This document shows, in pieces, positions 48,401 through 61,093 of a DNA stretch of 64,000 bases. Origin of the DNA: Aptenodytes patagonicus. Taxonomy: Eukaryota; Chordata; Aves; Sphenisciformes; Spheniscidae. The stretch's first letter is position 1; the number at the start of each line of letters is the position of its first letter. Location: assembly GCF_965638725.1 (NCBI RefSeq), contig NC_134958.1, forward strand, positions 20,677,964-20,741,963, given 5' to 3'. The notes under the pieces were generated by a model. The model was not told where the DNA came from and did not search any database. It saw only the letters and a program-made list of their open reading frames with translations. The translations under genes were made by a program, and so were the position numbers.

Positions 48401-51400
48401 CAGAGATGCAACAGCCTGAGTCCCAGATACATACATTGATTTGTTTGTGCCAACAAAATATAATTCACCATTATCTGTGAATGAAAAAATGTAGACAGAA
48501 TTACATCTATAGCATCTGGCATAACGGGGACTTTAATGTTCAGAGGGCCTTTTTAATGCAATATTAAAAAACAGTGCATAGTTGAAAAAGATTAGTGTTG
48601 TCTGTGTTCATAGGCCCTTTTATGATTTAGGTCTGGCTGTTTACATGGAACTATTGAATTTTTCTTTTGGGTGTAGACTTAGTATTGCTTTTAAAATGTG
48701 CACGTAATGACATTTCTCCTTTTATAAACTATCTGCCCAGACACAAACACTCTAAATGATAGAACAAACAATGCCATTCCTTTTTTCTTCTTTTTTTTTC
48801 CCTCTTATAAAGGGAGAATCTCTTGTATGGGTTGGAAAGCCATAGCCATCTGACACTCTGGTGGCAGATACTGAGTTCAGATGAGGAGAGTGCTCTTTAT
48901 TCAGTGACCCACAGCAATTAATGGTAAAAAGGAAGAGTTTAGCTTTTTGCTCTAAAATCTGTGGTTGGGATTGTTGTTTAGATTGCTGAAATGGAAAGAT
49001 GTTGATGCTCTTTGCAAAATAAACTGTTATTACATTAAAATAAAAATGTAAATATCCCTGCAGCTTCACTGTGGCCCCTTTTTCTGTCACCTCTGTTCTG
49101 AAAAGTAGAGAGATTACATCAGCGCAGCCAAGTTTAGAGTTTAGCAATTCCCCTTTAATAGTGTACCTATATAATAACTTCCTATTGTTTGTATGTCAGC
49201 CTTTATGAAAATACCCTCCTGAAATTCAGTTGTAGTATTTCACCTAGCTTTACTTTGAGAGTTGATATCTTGAAATTACTTGACATAGTATCCTGTTCTT
49301 CTCCCATGTTTTTCCTGTTAACATTATTGATGGAAGATGCTCATAGGAAACTGCTCAAGGCTGAATGCATCTGGGATACAGATGGAAGAGCTACATGCGG
49401 ATGCAGCGACATGAAGCATGCTCTGCACTAGGTGGTGCTCATGGGAGAAACTACAGCCTACTTAGTACTCCAGTAAATTTACTGCCATTATCTTTAAAAT
49501 AAGAGGTGTTCAAAGATATTTTGAGACGTACAGATGGATTTCTTAGATTCTTAGATTTTGAATGGGCTCTTTTAAGGAAGGGGCTCTTGAGAAAAATGAG
49601 ACAAATTCTGTAGAAAGTGGCTTATTTGTACTAATGGGTTGCATGAATGTAAAACTATGTCTGCTGTTCCTAGGGGACTGAAGCCCCTAGCAGTATGCCC
49701 CTGTGTCTCGGCCAGAATTTCTGCTTTTCCGGGACGTATTATACAAAGATCCCTCAACCTGTACAACCATTCAGAACATCAGATTTCTTATGTCTTACCT
49801 AAAGAAAAGGGAAAGAATTTTCAAAAATAGGTACTTTGCTCATAAGCATTTTTGCAAATCACGTGGATCCTAAACTAATAATTTAAAAGCCTAAATACAG
49901 CATCGTCTTTTGACAATTTTGTTTGTACTTTCCAAATTTGATTGCTTTCAGCTATTCATCTAAGCGTATAGTGAGGCACATAAGTAAAAATATTGCGATT
50001 CATAGAGGTACTGAGTATCCCCTCCTTTTACTGGCATCAGTGGGAGTTCAAATTATTATTAATTCTGAAGACTGAGGTTCTTTTATTTAGATACCTCATC
50101 ATATAGCTTGCTACAAATTTCAGCATCCAAGTTTGAAAATCGTGGCCATAATCACTTAGGTCCCTAGAGATGACCCCTCAAATCTTAAATGACGAGGAAG
50201 TGGCTTGAGTTATCTTGATGCTTTCCAGATAATGTTTAGACAAAGAATGTCTGCATTATTCCTTTTCAGTCTGAAATCTGCAGATCTAGTACTAGGGAGG
50301 AAGCCAGGAAAACAATGACCTCCTTGTCAGAGACTCTGGTTTCGGTTGGGAACGGTCACTTGGCCTGTTTAGTTAATAAGCCCCAGAAACCTTCTGAATT
50401 AGAAAGAGCAAAGGATGTTAGTTTAGAAGGTCAGAGGGTTAACAATGGAAGGAGCAGTTGTACTCAAGGTCATTTGCTGAGCAAAGTTTAGCAGGACAAA
50501 ACAAAGATGGGAGAAGGATTGATAGGAGTTAGAACACCTATGGCTTATGTATTTCTAGACCTCATCTTCTGATAGTATAAATTGTCATATCTTCACTGGA
50601 ACTAGTAGAATTATAGTTGTTTATATTGGTGAGGACTAACTCCAAATCCTTAGACTTATTATTGCTTTGAAATAGGCTGATGAAAAACCTTTCAAAAACA
50701 TTTGGAATTTTAAATTGAATTAATGGATGAGATCCCTATTTCCTGGTTCTAATTTATGTGGAATGCTAAATACTCTGTTTTGTTAGGAAAGGGAAAATTA
50801 ATTTTCTTCATCTTCTTTTTGTCTGCCAGATGTAGTTGAAAGCTTTTGAATTTAGCATATACACAAAGGTCAGGGCACCAGAGTAAAACCTAGGATTGTG
50901 CAAATGGCGTGGCCTCTATAGCTTCAGGACATGGCCCTGCTGGGAGTTCAGTCCAGACCTAAATGAGAATATATTCCTTTGAATTCACTCATTCTTCTTC
51001 TGGACATTTGGAAAAAATAACATGGTCCTCTATCCCTGGAGACGAAGATCCTTTAAGAGTCTCCAATATCTAAGGTAATCCACGCATCAGCTTGGTCCAT
51101 CTGCCTGAGTAAGTAAATCTTAATAGACCTGTGTTGTCTTCAGAGAGGAGCTGACACAGTTTGATTACTTTTATATTGGCAGCTACAGCTTTATTAATGC
51201 CTTTTGTTCAAGCAAACGAGGATTGCAGAGTTCCTGAAAGCCTCTATGAAAATCACTGATTTCTAATGTCATGATAACCCCTTCATAAAAAAGAAACAAC
51301 TTTTCTGCATTAGTGATTACAGGCGAGTGTTTCCACTTTAGCAACCAAACTTCAGCAATGTCACAACCAAGGCTGTGTAATATGCAGAGCACCGCTGTCA

Positions 51401-54400
51401 CTTCTCTAGTGTTGTTCAGTTATTTGTTGTGACCACACAGGGAAACTACCAGACATAGCTCAAAGGAAAGGTTGGGTTTTAAGAGCTGCTTTATCAACAT
51501 CTCTACCCCTTGCCTGACTCAAGTGCACATTTGGAGACATCTATTAAATACATCATATGAGGTGTTTATTTAAAAGCCTCTGATAGGGGAACAGTAACTT
51601 CATTCCTGACTGTTGGATGTACCTATGAAAGCTTATTTGGCTTGGAGATGGCTTGATTTTATTTTCTAGAGATTTATGTATACCGGTGTGTCCCAACCTC
51701 GGGAGCCCAGGAAGCTCCTGCCTCAGATCCTCTGCTCTCCTAGCCTAGTCCTTGCCTTAGGTTGCCTGTGAGCAAGTGCAAGTGACTTTACTGCTTAAAG
51801 AGCTGTTCGTTATCTTGTCCGAAGCGAAGGTATTGGGCTGAAGGGAAGCATCCCCAAAACTAGTTGAATCAGTCTGAATAGACTATTTCATTTAGCTTCC
51901 TTCAGTAAAGGATAAGCTGGGGAAAGAGAAAAGGAGGCTAGAATCTTATTTGCTGGTTTGTCAAAAATCTGTTGGGATTCTCCAGGATCTTCTTCATTCA
52001 GAAAGCCATCCTTGACTCACGGGTCCACAAAAAATCCATTAAAACATGCATAAAGCTCTTCACAGAGGATGACTTTCACCCCCAGGCCATTCTCAACTGT
52101 CATGGATTCTGAAATTCAGTAAATTATTTTTTTCTTTTTCTTTCTGAAGTACATTATTTTACCCAATAAAACATAAAGCTCTGTTTAATCATGTGAAGAG
52201 ATTTTTTTCCTGTTCATACAAGACTGTATTTTAAACTTGGCAGATTGTTAATGTTCCTTCAAAACCGTTACTTTCTGTCATGTTGCTTTATCTGAACCAA
52301 AGGGGCTTGGGGATTGACAACTCCCTTTCAGCTGCCAAGCCACATGCAGAATCTGACTTTTGGGAGCCTGGAACTGTTCAAGGCAGCTGGTGATAGCTGG
52401 ACAGTTTGGACAGAAGGTAATGTCACTTATGTTCCTAACACTCTCAGTCAGTGCTCAAATTCTGTGCATGTAGGTTAAAAGGTCCAGCTACTAAAAATTT
52501 GTATTGGATGTTGGTTATTCAGTATGACCCTTCTGCACAACTATTTAGCAGTTTGTAAGTGGTTTTCCAAAGCAGTGATCTAAACTAATTTATATTACAG
52601 GCAGAATATTAGTCTGAGACTGAGTGATCTTGATTTTCTTCTCCACTGATATTTGTGGGTTTATTCTGGTACCGGCCCAGGAAAACACACCCTTGAGCAC
52701 CTCTAAAACACAGTTCATAGTTACGTTACTAGCATTGCTACTATGCATTGCTGGATCGGGATCAAGTTGCTCAGCAGTCCGCAGAATTAATGCCCAAGAG
52801 AAAAGACAATGAAACTCCCTTTGTTTTCAGAGTAAGAGTAGCAGATTTTACTATGGTTAAGAAAACAATTCTCAATTTTATTGTGTTCTTGTAGCAGTTC
52901 AGAAAAGAAGACAGAAAGTGCAGGTGGCCAGCTTAAAGCCTGACTGTGGAAGAGAACATGGATCAATTAGTTCCCCTTCAAAGGGAATATTATAGGGAAG
53001 GAATTAAGATGATAATATTTATTTTTCTTAATGAACATAAAATGGCCAACACTTTACTCTCCATCTCTAACAATGCAAGAATTCATTTACTTTCCTATTA
53101 GTTAGGTCTCAAAACCAAAAGGATAACTTGGGACTGGAAATCCCTCTGGCATTTTAACTTGGGAATAGTGGGTATTCTTTCAACTTAATGAGAGTGCAGT
53201 AGAAGATACAAGGCAACACTGCAGAAATGCTGTTTACTCTGCATACATTCGTATTACATTTCACCTACTGTCATGCTAGAGGCCCATTGTAAATTAATTT
53301 GGCAGATAAATTTACGATGGCAATTTGCCTTCCAGTTGTATAATTTATTCATGTCAGAAATAATTTATTATATTCTCCCTTAAACCAATCTTTTTTTTCT
53401 AGGGTACCACCTTAGTAAATAAAATTTATTATTTACACTGAGCCTTGTGTGACTTCACAGTGGTCAGTCAATAAGCTCAAGGGGATAGTTTTGGTCACAT
53501 TACTGGTCACTTATTTGGATGGATGATGGAGTGCCCTGGTCCCATCTGTACATATATTACTTTCTTTTGTCTTAGGGGCACTGTTGGAAAGATTAATTAG
53601 GTCCATCTGCAGGGAAGGATCAGCCTTAGGGGATTCAGGTGAATAAAATAAATGCCAAGGGGAAAAAATGCTGAGGGGGGTGTTTTGAAAATCAAACTGT
53701 TTTCCATAACATTAATGGGGAAATTACATACAGAAGGAGATTGAAAGAAAAGTAAAACTGCCTTTTAGTCTGGGTTATTTCAGCATGACCTGATAAACAT
53801 CTCCTATCGCTGCTGTGCTAGGATAAGGATCTATGAAGAGGGTTAAAGTCCATGGGCAATATTCTCAGCTAATATAAATCAGTATAGCTTTCTGATCTCA
53901 GTGGAGCAACCCTCACTTTATAACACTAGAGATTTGAGTCATATCTGCCATAGTGATATTATTTCTGTCCTTCATTTGAGTGATCCAAGACATGCAGTAA
54001 ACTGATCCTAATTCACATTCTGTCCCCTCTTATTTTTTTTTTATTATAACAGTGCTATGTTCTTTATGGCTTTTACATCCCACCTCTGTTTTCCTTTCCT
54101 TTAAGCCTCTTTCCATATTTTCTTCCTTATCTTTTTCTTCCCTTTCCTCTGACAAGTTCAGCATGCAAATGAATCTAATAGCATTGAGCTAACTGATATG
54201 ATCTCAGCTTGTAAAATAGAAACTCAAGTCTTACTGACTTTTATATCCTTATTATTATATGCATAATTAATTGGGTAACTAGTACATAAGCCACGTGAAA
54301 TCTGTTGCCATTTAAGTTACATCTCACTCCGTTGCCTTATCAGTCTAGGTGGGGATTTGTATTCCACAATGCAATGGGATTACAATCCACAATATTTTCA

Positions 54401-56640
54401 TAAAACGTGAAATGGAAAAACAAAAAGACCATTTTTCTCACTGAGCTTTAGCTGTCTTAAGGGACTGGAATATAAGAGTTGTTTTGCTTTTAAACTTCAG
54501 TTGAAGTTAGGTTCCGCATGAGTTTGGAGTTCCAACTCCTGCTGACTTTTAAATTAATTAGTAAAGCCAGAGAATCATGAGGGCATATTTTTGAGATAGA
54601 GAGGGAAAACATAAATGATTTAAAAGGAAAGGGAAGAAGCATACAGGAAGGATACAAAGAAAAATGTAACTCAAAGGGCAAGGGGGGAATGGCTGTTGGT
54701 GATCAATTCAACTACTGGGTATACATGAAGAACTACTGGTGAGAGGGAAGACACTGGCTCTGGAAATGCACGTGCCTGTCTCCAGCCTGCGCTAGCAGCA
54801 GTGGCCCCTTAGTCTCAGAGGGAGACAATTCCTTCTGTGGTTGAACTTCGAGGTCTAATTCTAAACAGTTGGTGAGTCCGCAGTATGCAGCACTTGAAGG
54901 AAACTGCCTCTATGTATAAATAAGTTGTGAATAGGTACACTTTGTGAGACAGAGCCAATTAGACACCCTAGAGTGTATCTGGGGTTTTGTTTTAGAAACG
55001 GTACTGTGTAGGTGGATCGGTACCTCACGGTCTTTAGATAAGATTATCATGTAAATAAAAATCTAATTTGGTATCTATGTATTTAGGACGAAGAGCTCAA
55101 TGTACTGCCACTGCAGAATAGAGCCTTTATCGCCTGAAGGCACTTGTTCCTTCTAGCTTGCCGCACTTCCTAGATGAAGGGTATTCTGAAGGCTCTCTCC
55201 TGGTCTTCGTGAAATAGGTCAATGGCCACAGTCCAACACCTAGAAAACAAGTCCTACATCTTAGAAGCACTCTCACAGCTAACATCTACTGGAATAGTTC
55301 TTGTTCGTATCAGTGGTGCAGCAAATGAAAGAATAGTTGTGCAATTTAAATGGTCCTTTAAAGAATAAAGTGTCCCCCCTTAAAATCTTCTGGGCCAATT
55401 TATTTTCTCAGGTAGAGATAGGTGGTTCCTATCTGGTTTATGCTGCACATACTTACTATCATAGGTAGCTAAGGACTTTGTCCTGCAAAGAGTGAGCCAT
55501 ATCACTTCCACTGGGCTCCATGTACACATATTCTGCAGGATTCTGGAAGCAAGCCTGGATCATGGTAGTATGTTTTCAGTTGTGCAATTTGGAAGTTGAA
55601 ACTGAGGGGCTGAGCAGGGTTTTTCTTCACTGTTCCATAGCTATACACAGACGTGGTATGGGTTTGTTGGGCCTGCAGCCTTTTATTTGTAAGACTTGAA
55701 CCTACCTGCAATAGGGAAATGATTTGTGTGCCTGGTTTGTTTTCCCAAGTGGTTGGTTTGTTTTGGAGTTTTTTTGAGGTGATTGAAAATCTTTATTTCA
55801 GATGGGGATTAATTCTTCTGTCATTTACTAAAAACTGAAAAATGCTTTGTGCTCTGTTTTTTGGTTTGGTGGGGTTTGGGTTTTTTTTTTTGAGAAACTC
55901 TGTTATTGAAAACAGATATTCCTCACTGAAATTTTCATTTCCGGGAAAAAACCCACATTTTCCATCAAAATATTTCAGTTAAGGAACTATGCCAGGTCTC
56001 CAGGACGTCCTTCTTGAAAAGACAGAAAAAAAAATCAGTAGGCAAAGAGTGAGTATCAACAGACAAATATTTGGTTCTGCCCTATGGTTCTTACTCAGGT
56101 AAAATTCTTCCTGGGATAAGAAATGAGAGCAAATTTCAGCATGTAGGAACTGGAGAATCCTGCCTAACATATGGCTAAAGTAACTCCCAGATCTATACAT
56201 TTTCCAGGAGTGAACACATTTTATACATACCTCAAGTAACCGACTTGTTCATTTTACAGAGTGAGGCTAACTAGTGAAGAATGGTTGTGAATGTACCATG
56301 AAGCTGGCTCAGCAAAGGTTTTCCTATAATTAAAATATATCTGGCTCTGTTCTGAGTGGGAAATCACAGACCTATGATTGTTTTGAGTATTTCCTTATGC
56401 ACAACAGCAGCAGAAAAACTCCATATGCTTTAACCCGCCAAATTTTGTTCCCCTTAATCATGTGGATAAATCAGCTGCAATAAGGAACTTTAGTCTAGCA
56501 TCTTTGACCTGAAACTGAGGGATTCAAAATGAAGACAATGGAAATGGTCATGGGAAGTCTGAGAGGCACAGGGCGGCGCTCAAATCTTTAGCACACTGGT
56601 GTTAATTTAAATAAGTGTGAAATAGCTGGATGGGCTTCTC
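36461..56640. other. Gene desert of about 20 kb between WDR61 and CRABP1
   Basis: No exon, RNA gene or intact transposon could be supported. Open frames are short and lack domain content. The stretch at 38097-38474 has overlapping open frames on both strands and is flagged separately. Subregions near 44.1-44.35 kb and 53.28-53.4 kb are rich in homeodomain-type TAATTA/ATTA cores and could be conserved regulatory elements of CRABP1; this is inference. An A15 run lies at 39073-39087. Confidence 0.6.
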
Positions 56641-57260
56641 CGTAAAAGCTTGTGACCGCCATGGGCACTGGTCTTTCTGATGCAGCAGGAATACCTTCCA
56701 GTTCTGCAGCTATATCCTCCAACTGCCGAAAGCGCCGCAGAGCAATGAGGGAACGCATGGCTGTGACTGGGGAACAGTACGGACGTTGTATATGTCTTTG
56801 TCCTTCACCCTTCTCAAAGGGGCAGACTTGGATCGGGGGCGGTGACAGCTTCCTTACAACAGCCTCCTACCCTGGAAAGGGCTGTGCTCCCTGGCACCTC
56901 TTTGGCCTGGTGGTCGTCTAGATTAGCAGTGTTGGGGGCAGGTTTGTTGGTGTGCAGGCCCGCCAAGCTGGGAGGCCTGTGCGTGCGGGGAGCTCGGGGG
57001 CGAGGGTGTAATGTACTACTGTGCCTCGGCCCTGCCGCGGTGGGGATCAATCCAGCGTGAGCCTGGAGAGGCTGCTTTTATTTGGATTGTCCTCTCCCTT
57101 CCTTGCCTGCCTCTGGGGCCTTTCATCAAGTCCTCAGTGTCCACCCCAGCTGTGGGACAAGTGACAATCAGGCTCTCCTTCCTGGGAAGCCCCAGGAGGC
57201 AGCTGGCGGGCTGCAAGGCGGGCGGGCAGGGAGTGATGGATGGAGGACTGGCAGGACTGG

Positions 57261-57278
57261 AAGGACGGACGGACGGAT
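57261..57278 (+). repeat. Short GGAC tandem repeat upstream of CRABP1
   Basis: Consecutive GGAC/GGAT units within a G-rich region about 200 bp before the CRABP1 start codon. Confidence 0.6.
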
Positions 57279-57333
57279 GGCGGGGCCACGGCTGGGAGGG
57301 CGGAGGGCTGTCTGGCGGCGTGGTGCTGGCCCC

Positions 57334-57360
57334 GGGGGAAGGGGTGGGGGGCCGGGTGGG
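57334..57360 (+). promoter_or_regulatory. G-quadruplex-capable tract in the CRABP1 promoter
   Basis: Five runs of 3-6 G are packed into 27 bp with loops of one or two bases (GGGGG AA GGGG T GGGGGG CC GGG T GGG). It ends 112 bp upstream of the CRABP1 ATG, on the coding strand. The pattern is one of the strongest for a quadruplex in the window. A regulatory role is inferred. Confidence 0.6.
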
Positions 57361-57472
57361 TGTGACCCGCTCTCCCAGCCGCCGCCGCGGTCCGCCCCGC
57401 TCACAAGGTGCCTGAGCCGGAGAGAGAGCAGCAGCGCCCCGTCCCCGCCGCCGTCCGCAGCGCCCGCCCGCC

Positions 57473-60400
57473 ATGCCCAACTTCGCCGGCACTTGGAAGA
57501 TGAGGAGCAGCGAGAATTTCGACGAGCTCCTCAAGGCGCTGGGTGAGGCGCGGGGGAGCCCGGCGCCGGGCAGCGGGCAGCCCGGGGCCGTGTCCTGCGG
57601 GAGGGGGACGCGGGCGGGCTGTAGCCGGAGCCGCGCTCCGGTGCTCGGTGCTACCAGAGCCGGGCACCCGGGAGAGCTCCGTGCGGGGGAAAGCTGTGAG
57701 CCCTGCCCGGGGAGGGGCGATCGCAGGCAAGGCACGGTCAGACCCTCACCTGCGAACGCCGGTGGTCCCGCCACGGGGATCCGGGCTGCCGCTGGCCCGG
57801 CGGCTCCTGCCACGCTCTGCCACGGGGATCCTTGCAAGACCCCGCGTTTGCCGTCTGCGCAGAGCCCGCCGGAGAGCCGCAGCTCCCTGCCGCGGCGGGC
57901 TGTGCGGAGCCCCGCCGTAGGGCTGCGCGCAGTGCCCCGGCGCCGCGCCGCCGCCGCGGGCGCCGCCGGCCTCTCGCCCCCCTCGATCCGCGTGGTGCGG
58001 GGCGCGCTCAGCCCTGGGCACGGCTGGCGACTTCAAGCTCTGCTTCCTCTCTGCTTCGCCCAGGTGTCAATGCCATGCTCAGGAAGGTGGCGGTGGCTGC
58101 CGCCTCCAAACCCCACGTGGAGATCCGCCAGGACGGGGACCAGTTCTACATCAAAACTTCCACCACTGTCCGCACCACTGAGATCAACTTCAAAATCGGG
58201 GAGAGCTTTGAGGAGGAGACGGTGGACGGACGAAAGTGCAGGGTAGGAGGAGAGCTGGGGCGTGTGTGTGTGTACTACCAAGTTCTTTTTAGGTGGGACA
58301 AATACATCTGCTGGCGGTGTCCCCAGACAGTGGCATTACTGCCCCCCACCCTCTTCTTCCCAGAAACACTCTTTGGGGGTTCTTGGTGGTCGCCGCTCCT
58401 CTTGTCCCTCGCCCGACATTCTCCCTCTTGCAGGGTAAAACTGAAATCTGAAGGCAACAGAGCATGGCAGGTCCCAAAGGCAGAGTTTGAGTGCCTGTTT
58501 GCCGGCTCCTTGACTGGCAGGGTTTTGTCCAGCTCTTTTTGCTTCCCTCTCCCCTGGAGACCTCAGCTACAGCGAAAGCTCTCCCCAGCCTCTGTCCCTG
58601 ACGGGAACATGGGGAATGGTGGAGCAAGAGAGACCTCAAGAGCCAGGATTTAGTGCACAAACCTGACATAACTTTTGTCCTAAACTGAATCGGTTGAGTT
58701 CACAAGCAGGACCGCAGGCTGTTGGTAGTTTGGAGCTGAAATCCTCTTTCATTCCTTTGCAAGTGCATGTCTCCAGTTTGCTGATCAGATAAGTCTTTAA
58801 CAGTGTAAGACAGACTTTCAGCTAGTGTTATACCAGCCATAATTACACCATCTCCTTGTGCAGAAGTGCATTAGAGGGCGTTCACTGGAGTGTTCTGGGC
58901 TTGATTCTGTGTGCGAGCCTCTGCTCGTCCACCTTTGTAACCACTTCTGTGGCCGTGGAGGGGGCTTTAAGTCGGCAGCATCTGACACCAGCTTCTTGCT
59001 GGTGTAGATACATGGGATCCAGGGCATTGGAGAGCTGGGCGGTGATCATAGCTGTCTTTTGAAAAAAGTTATCAAAGGCATGGGTTAGTTATCCTTTCCT
59101 CAGGCACTTGTACTCTCACACTTATAAGAGAAGTATATATAAAACACTTATAAAAGAGGTATGAATAAAGAGTATCAGAATGTAGTCCCAAATGAGAATA
59201 CAGTTTTAAAAGTATCCTATGATGGTGAAATAATCTACTTTCCAAAATATGATCTCTGCTAATTCTTGGGCCAGCTTCTGAGACCATTTGCACCACTAAA
59301 AATTCAGAACTTACTATCTCCAGTGCAATTGCTGTGAATTTAAATTTATGAAAAAAGGGAGGCAGATTCTGGGAGTCAGTGAACATTTAGAACATCCACT
59401 TGATCTCTAGGATGAGTTATCATATATTTAACAGTTTGTTCAGGAAATGTTGCTGGCTTTGTTAATTTATCTTGTTCGACAAAAGTAGTATTTTAGTGTC
59501 TTCATGCATAATGCATATACAATAAATGTGACCCGCTTTGTAGAGAAGGATTTATTGCTGCAGATGGAAAAACAATAATTATGGCTGTAAGCTACGAAAG
59601 TTGGAAAAATCTGAAAGAAATGTGTTTTGTGAAGTAGTAAATTTTTTCCATGTGTTATGAAATTATTTATAGTCCACTCTCAGGAATAAGTTGTACTGCT
59701 GTGTGTATACAACCAAGATGTGGCCACAGAGCAGAAACTGACAGATAATAAAATAATACTTCAGAATGTAATTTGCAATATCTGGCAAAATTGCTGACTG
59801 GTGATAGATTTTGATACACTTTATGGGGCGGGGGGTTTTGTTCTGCCAACTAACTTGATCCATTGTTCATACAGACAAAGAGCGAGTCATAGGTAGTTGT
59901 ACTGCAAGGCACAGCTTCTATAACTGCCATTTGAGATGGCTTGTTGGCTTAAAAACCCTACTGTTTTGAAAAAATATTTATAAAGTAAACAGCTAATTTT
60001 AAATCAAAGTAAAGTTTTTTTTCCCTTGGAAAGTCTGGAAAGTGTTAACTTGAATTTATGCATACATATGCACACACACACATGTATATGTGTATGTATA
60101 TGTATATAATCACAGACTAATGAATGTCTCCCATGTGCTAGTTATAAAGCGATTACTTGCACATTCATTACAGGGCATCCTTCTGCACAGCTGTTCCATT
60201 GCACTGTAGAATAATAGTTCAGTGCTAGAATGAAAAGCAACAGAGTCAGGGCTTGCCTATTTGTGAAAGCTAAAGAAAATCCTATGGGTTTTTTTATTTT
60301 TCAGTGGTTTCATAGTCATTATTGAAATGCTTTGAAAAATGCCCAAGGGTATTTCAATCTCCAGACTCTCAACCTTAAAAAAGTAGTATCGCAAACACTA

Positions 60401-61093
60401 GAATTCTAACAAAGTTTCTTTAATTTAGTTGTGATTTATTCTAGTTTGTTAGCATAATAAATGTTTAATACGGTTAACTTGGCACAGTGCCATATAGTAT
60501 GAAAGGTTGAAAGTGACAAATACTGCATTATTTATGACCACAACATGATACATACGATTCTTTATGCTTTTACTCTAAGGGGACTCTGTAGTGACAAATA
60601 ACACATCAGATCAAACCACAAAGATGCTTGGGAATGTAGACACTACATTATCACATGTTTCTAAATTATACTTTTCAACATCAAGCATTTTATGAAAACT
60701 GGGTGGCTCTTTAATTTGGAAACAAATGCAGATTTACACTGAAAAGACGCATTTACAATTACTTTGTTATTAATATATACCTATTTCCAAAATGCCCCCT
60801 CACACCTTAATTTTGATTTCACCACTCTCCACTGATGTGTTTTTCCCTCTGCCTTTATCTATCTATGTGTTGCTCCTTTACTGCAGCAATTATTCTCGCT
60901 ACTGCTCATTGTTGTCTCTCTGCCTCATGCTGCTGGGGAATATAATTAATGTTATTCCTAATGGTTTTCTTGCCTGCAGAGTTTGGCCACTTGGGAGAAT
61001 GAAAACAAGATCTATTGCAAACAAACTCTTATTGAGGGAGATGGCCCCAAAACATACTGGACTCGAGAATTAGCTAATGATGAGCTGATTTTG
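57473..61093 (+). CDS. CRABP1: CRABP1, cellular retinoic-acid binding protein 1 (last exon not in window)
   Basis: Coding exons present: 57473-57542, 58064-58242 and 60980-61093, giving residues 1-121 of an expected 137. Introns are GT-AG with the fixed phases of the FABP family (after G24 codon base 1, and phase 0 after R83 and L121). CRABP1 is a small cytosolic beta-barrel that binds all-trans retinoic acid and controls its delivery and breakdown. The N-terminal [18 protein letters not shown] holds the family signature. K21, R30 and K31 form the basic patch of the helical lid, and R112 in YWTRELAND is one of the ligand-carboxylate contacts. The other two contacts (R132, Y134) lie in the missing exon of about 51 nt. 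No match to it was found between 61094 and 64000, so intron 3 exceeds 2.9 kb. The ATG sits in GCCCGCCATGC. Confidence 0.96.
58243..60979 (+). other. CRABP1: CRABP1 intron 2
   Basis: A 2.74-kb intron with donor TGCAGG/GTAGGA and acceptor TTGCCTGCAG before S84. It contains a 52-bp alternating purine-pyrimidine tract at 60057-60108. No other gene or transposon was recognised. Confidence 0.9.
60057..60108. repeat. CA/TG/TA dinucleotide tract, perfect pyrimidine-purine alternation
   Basis: Fifty-two bases alternate pyrimidine-purine without a break: TA/TG/CA steps, then five CA units, then TG/TA steps. The left CA-rich and right TG-rich halves are partly complementary. It is a compound microsatellite in CRABP1 intron 2, able in principle to adopt Z-DNA or a cruciform. 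Confidence 0.85.

Larger units (their letters stand above)
56930..58080. other. CpG island at the 5' end of CRABP1
   Basis: Very GC- and CpG-rich sequence covers the upstream region, exon 1, all of the 521-bp first intron and the start of exon 2. No TATA box was seen close to the start codon; several GC-box-like GGGCGG/GGGGCGG sites are present upstream. Overlapping long open frames on both strands are by-products of composition. Confidence 0.85.

Noticed and set aside
48752-49147. 131-codon minus-strand open frame in the gene desert
   Set aside because: AT-rich, no domain, no splice context; consistent with chance.
57016-57837. 273-codon minus-strand open frame at CRABP1
   Set aside because: Pro/Arg/Ser-rich by-product of the CpG island, antisense to CRABP1 exon 1.
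57473-58246. 257-codon plus-strand open frame starting at the CRABP1 ATG
   Set aside because: It reads through the first intron; the GTGAGG donor at 57543 and the in-phase acceptor at 58063 give the true CRABP1 product.
57832-58653. 273-codon plus-strand open frame spanning CRABP1 exon 2
   Set aside because: Contains the real exon 2 reading frame but runs into intron sequence at both ends.
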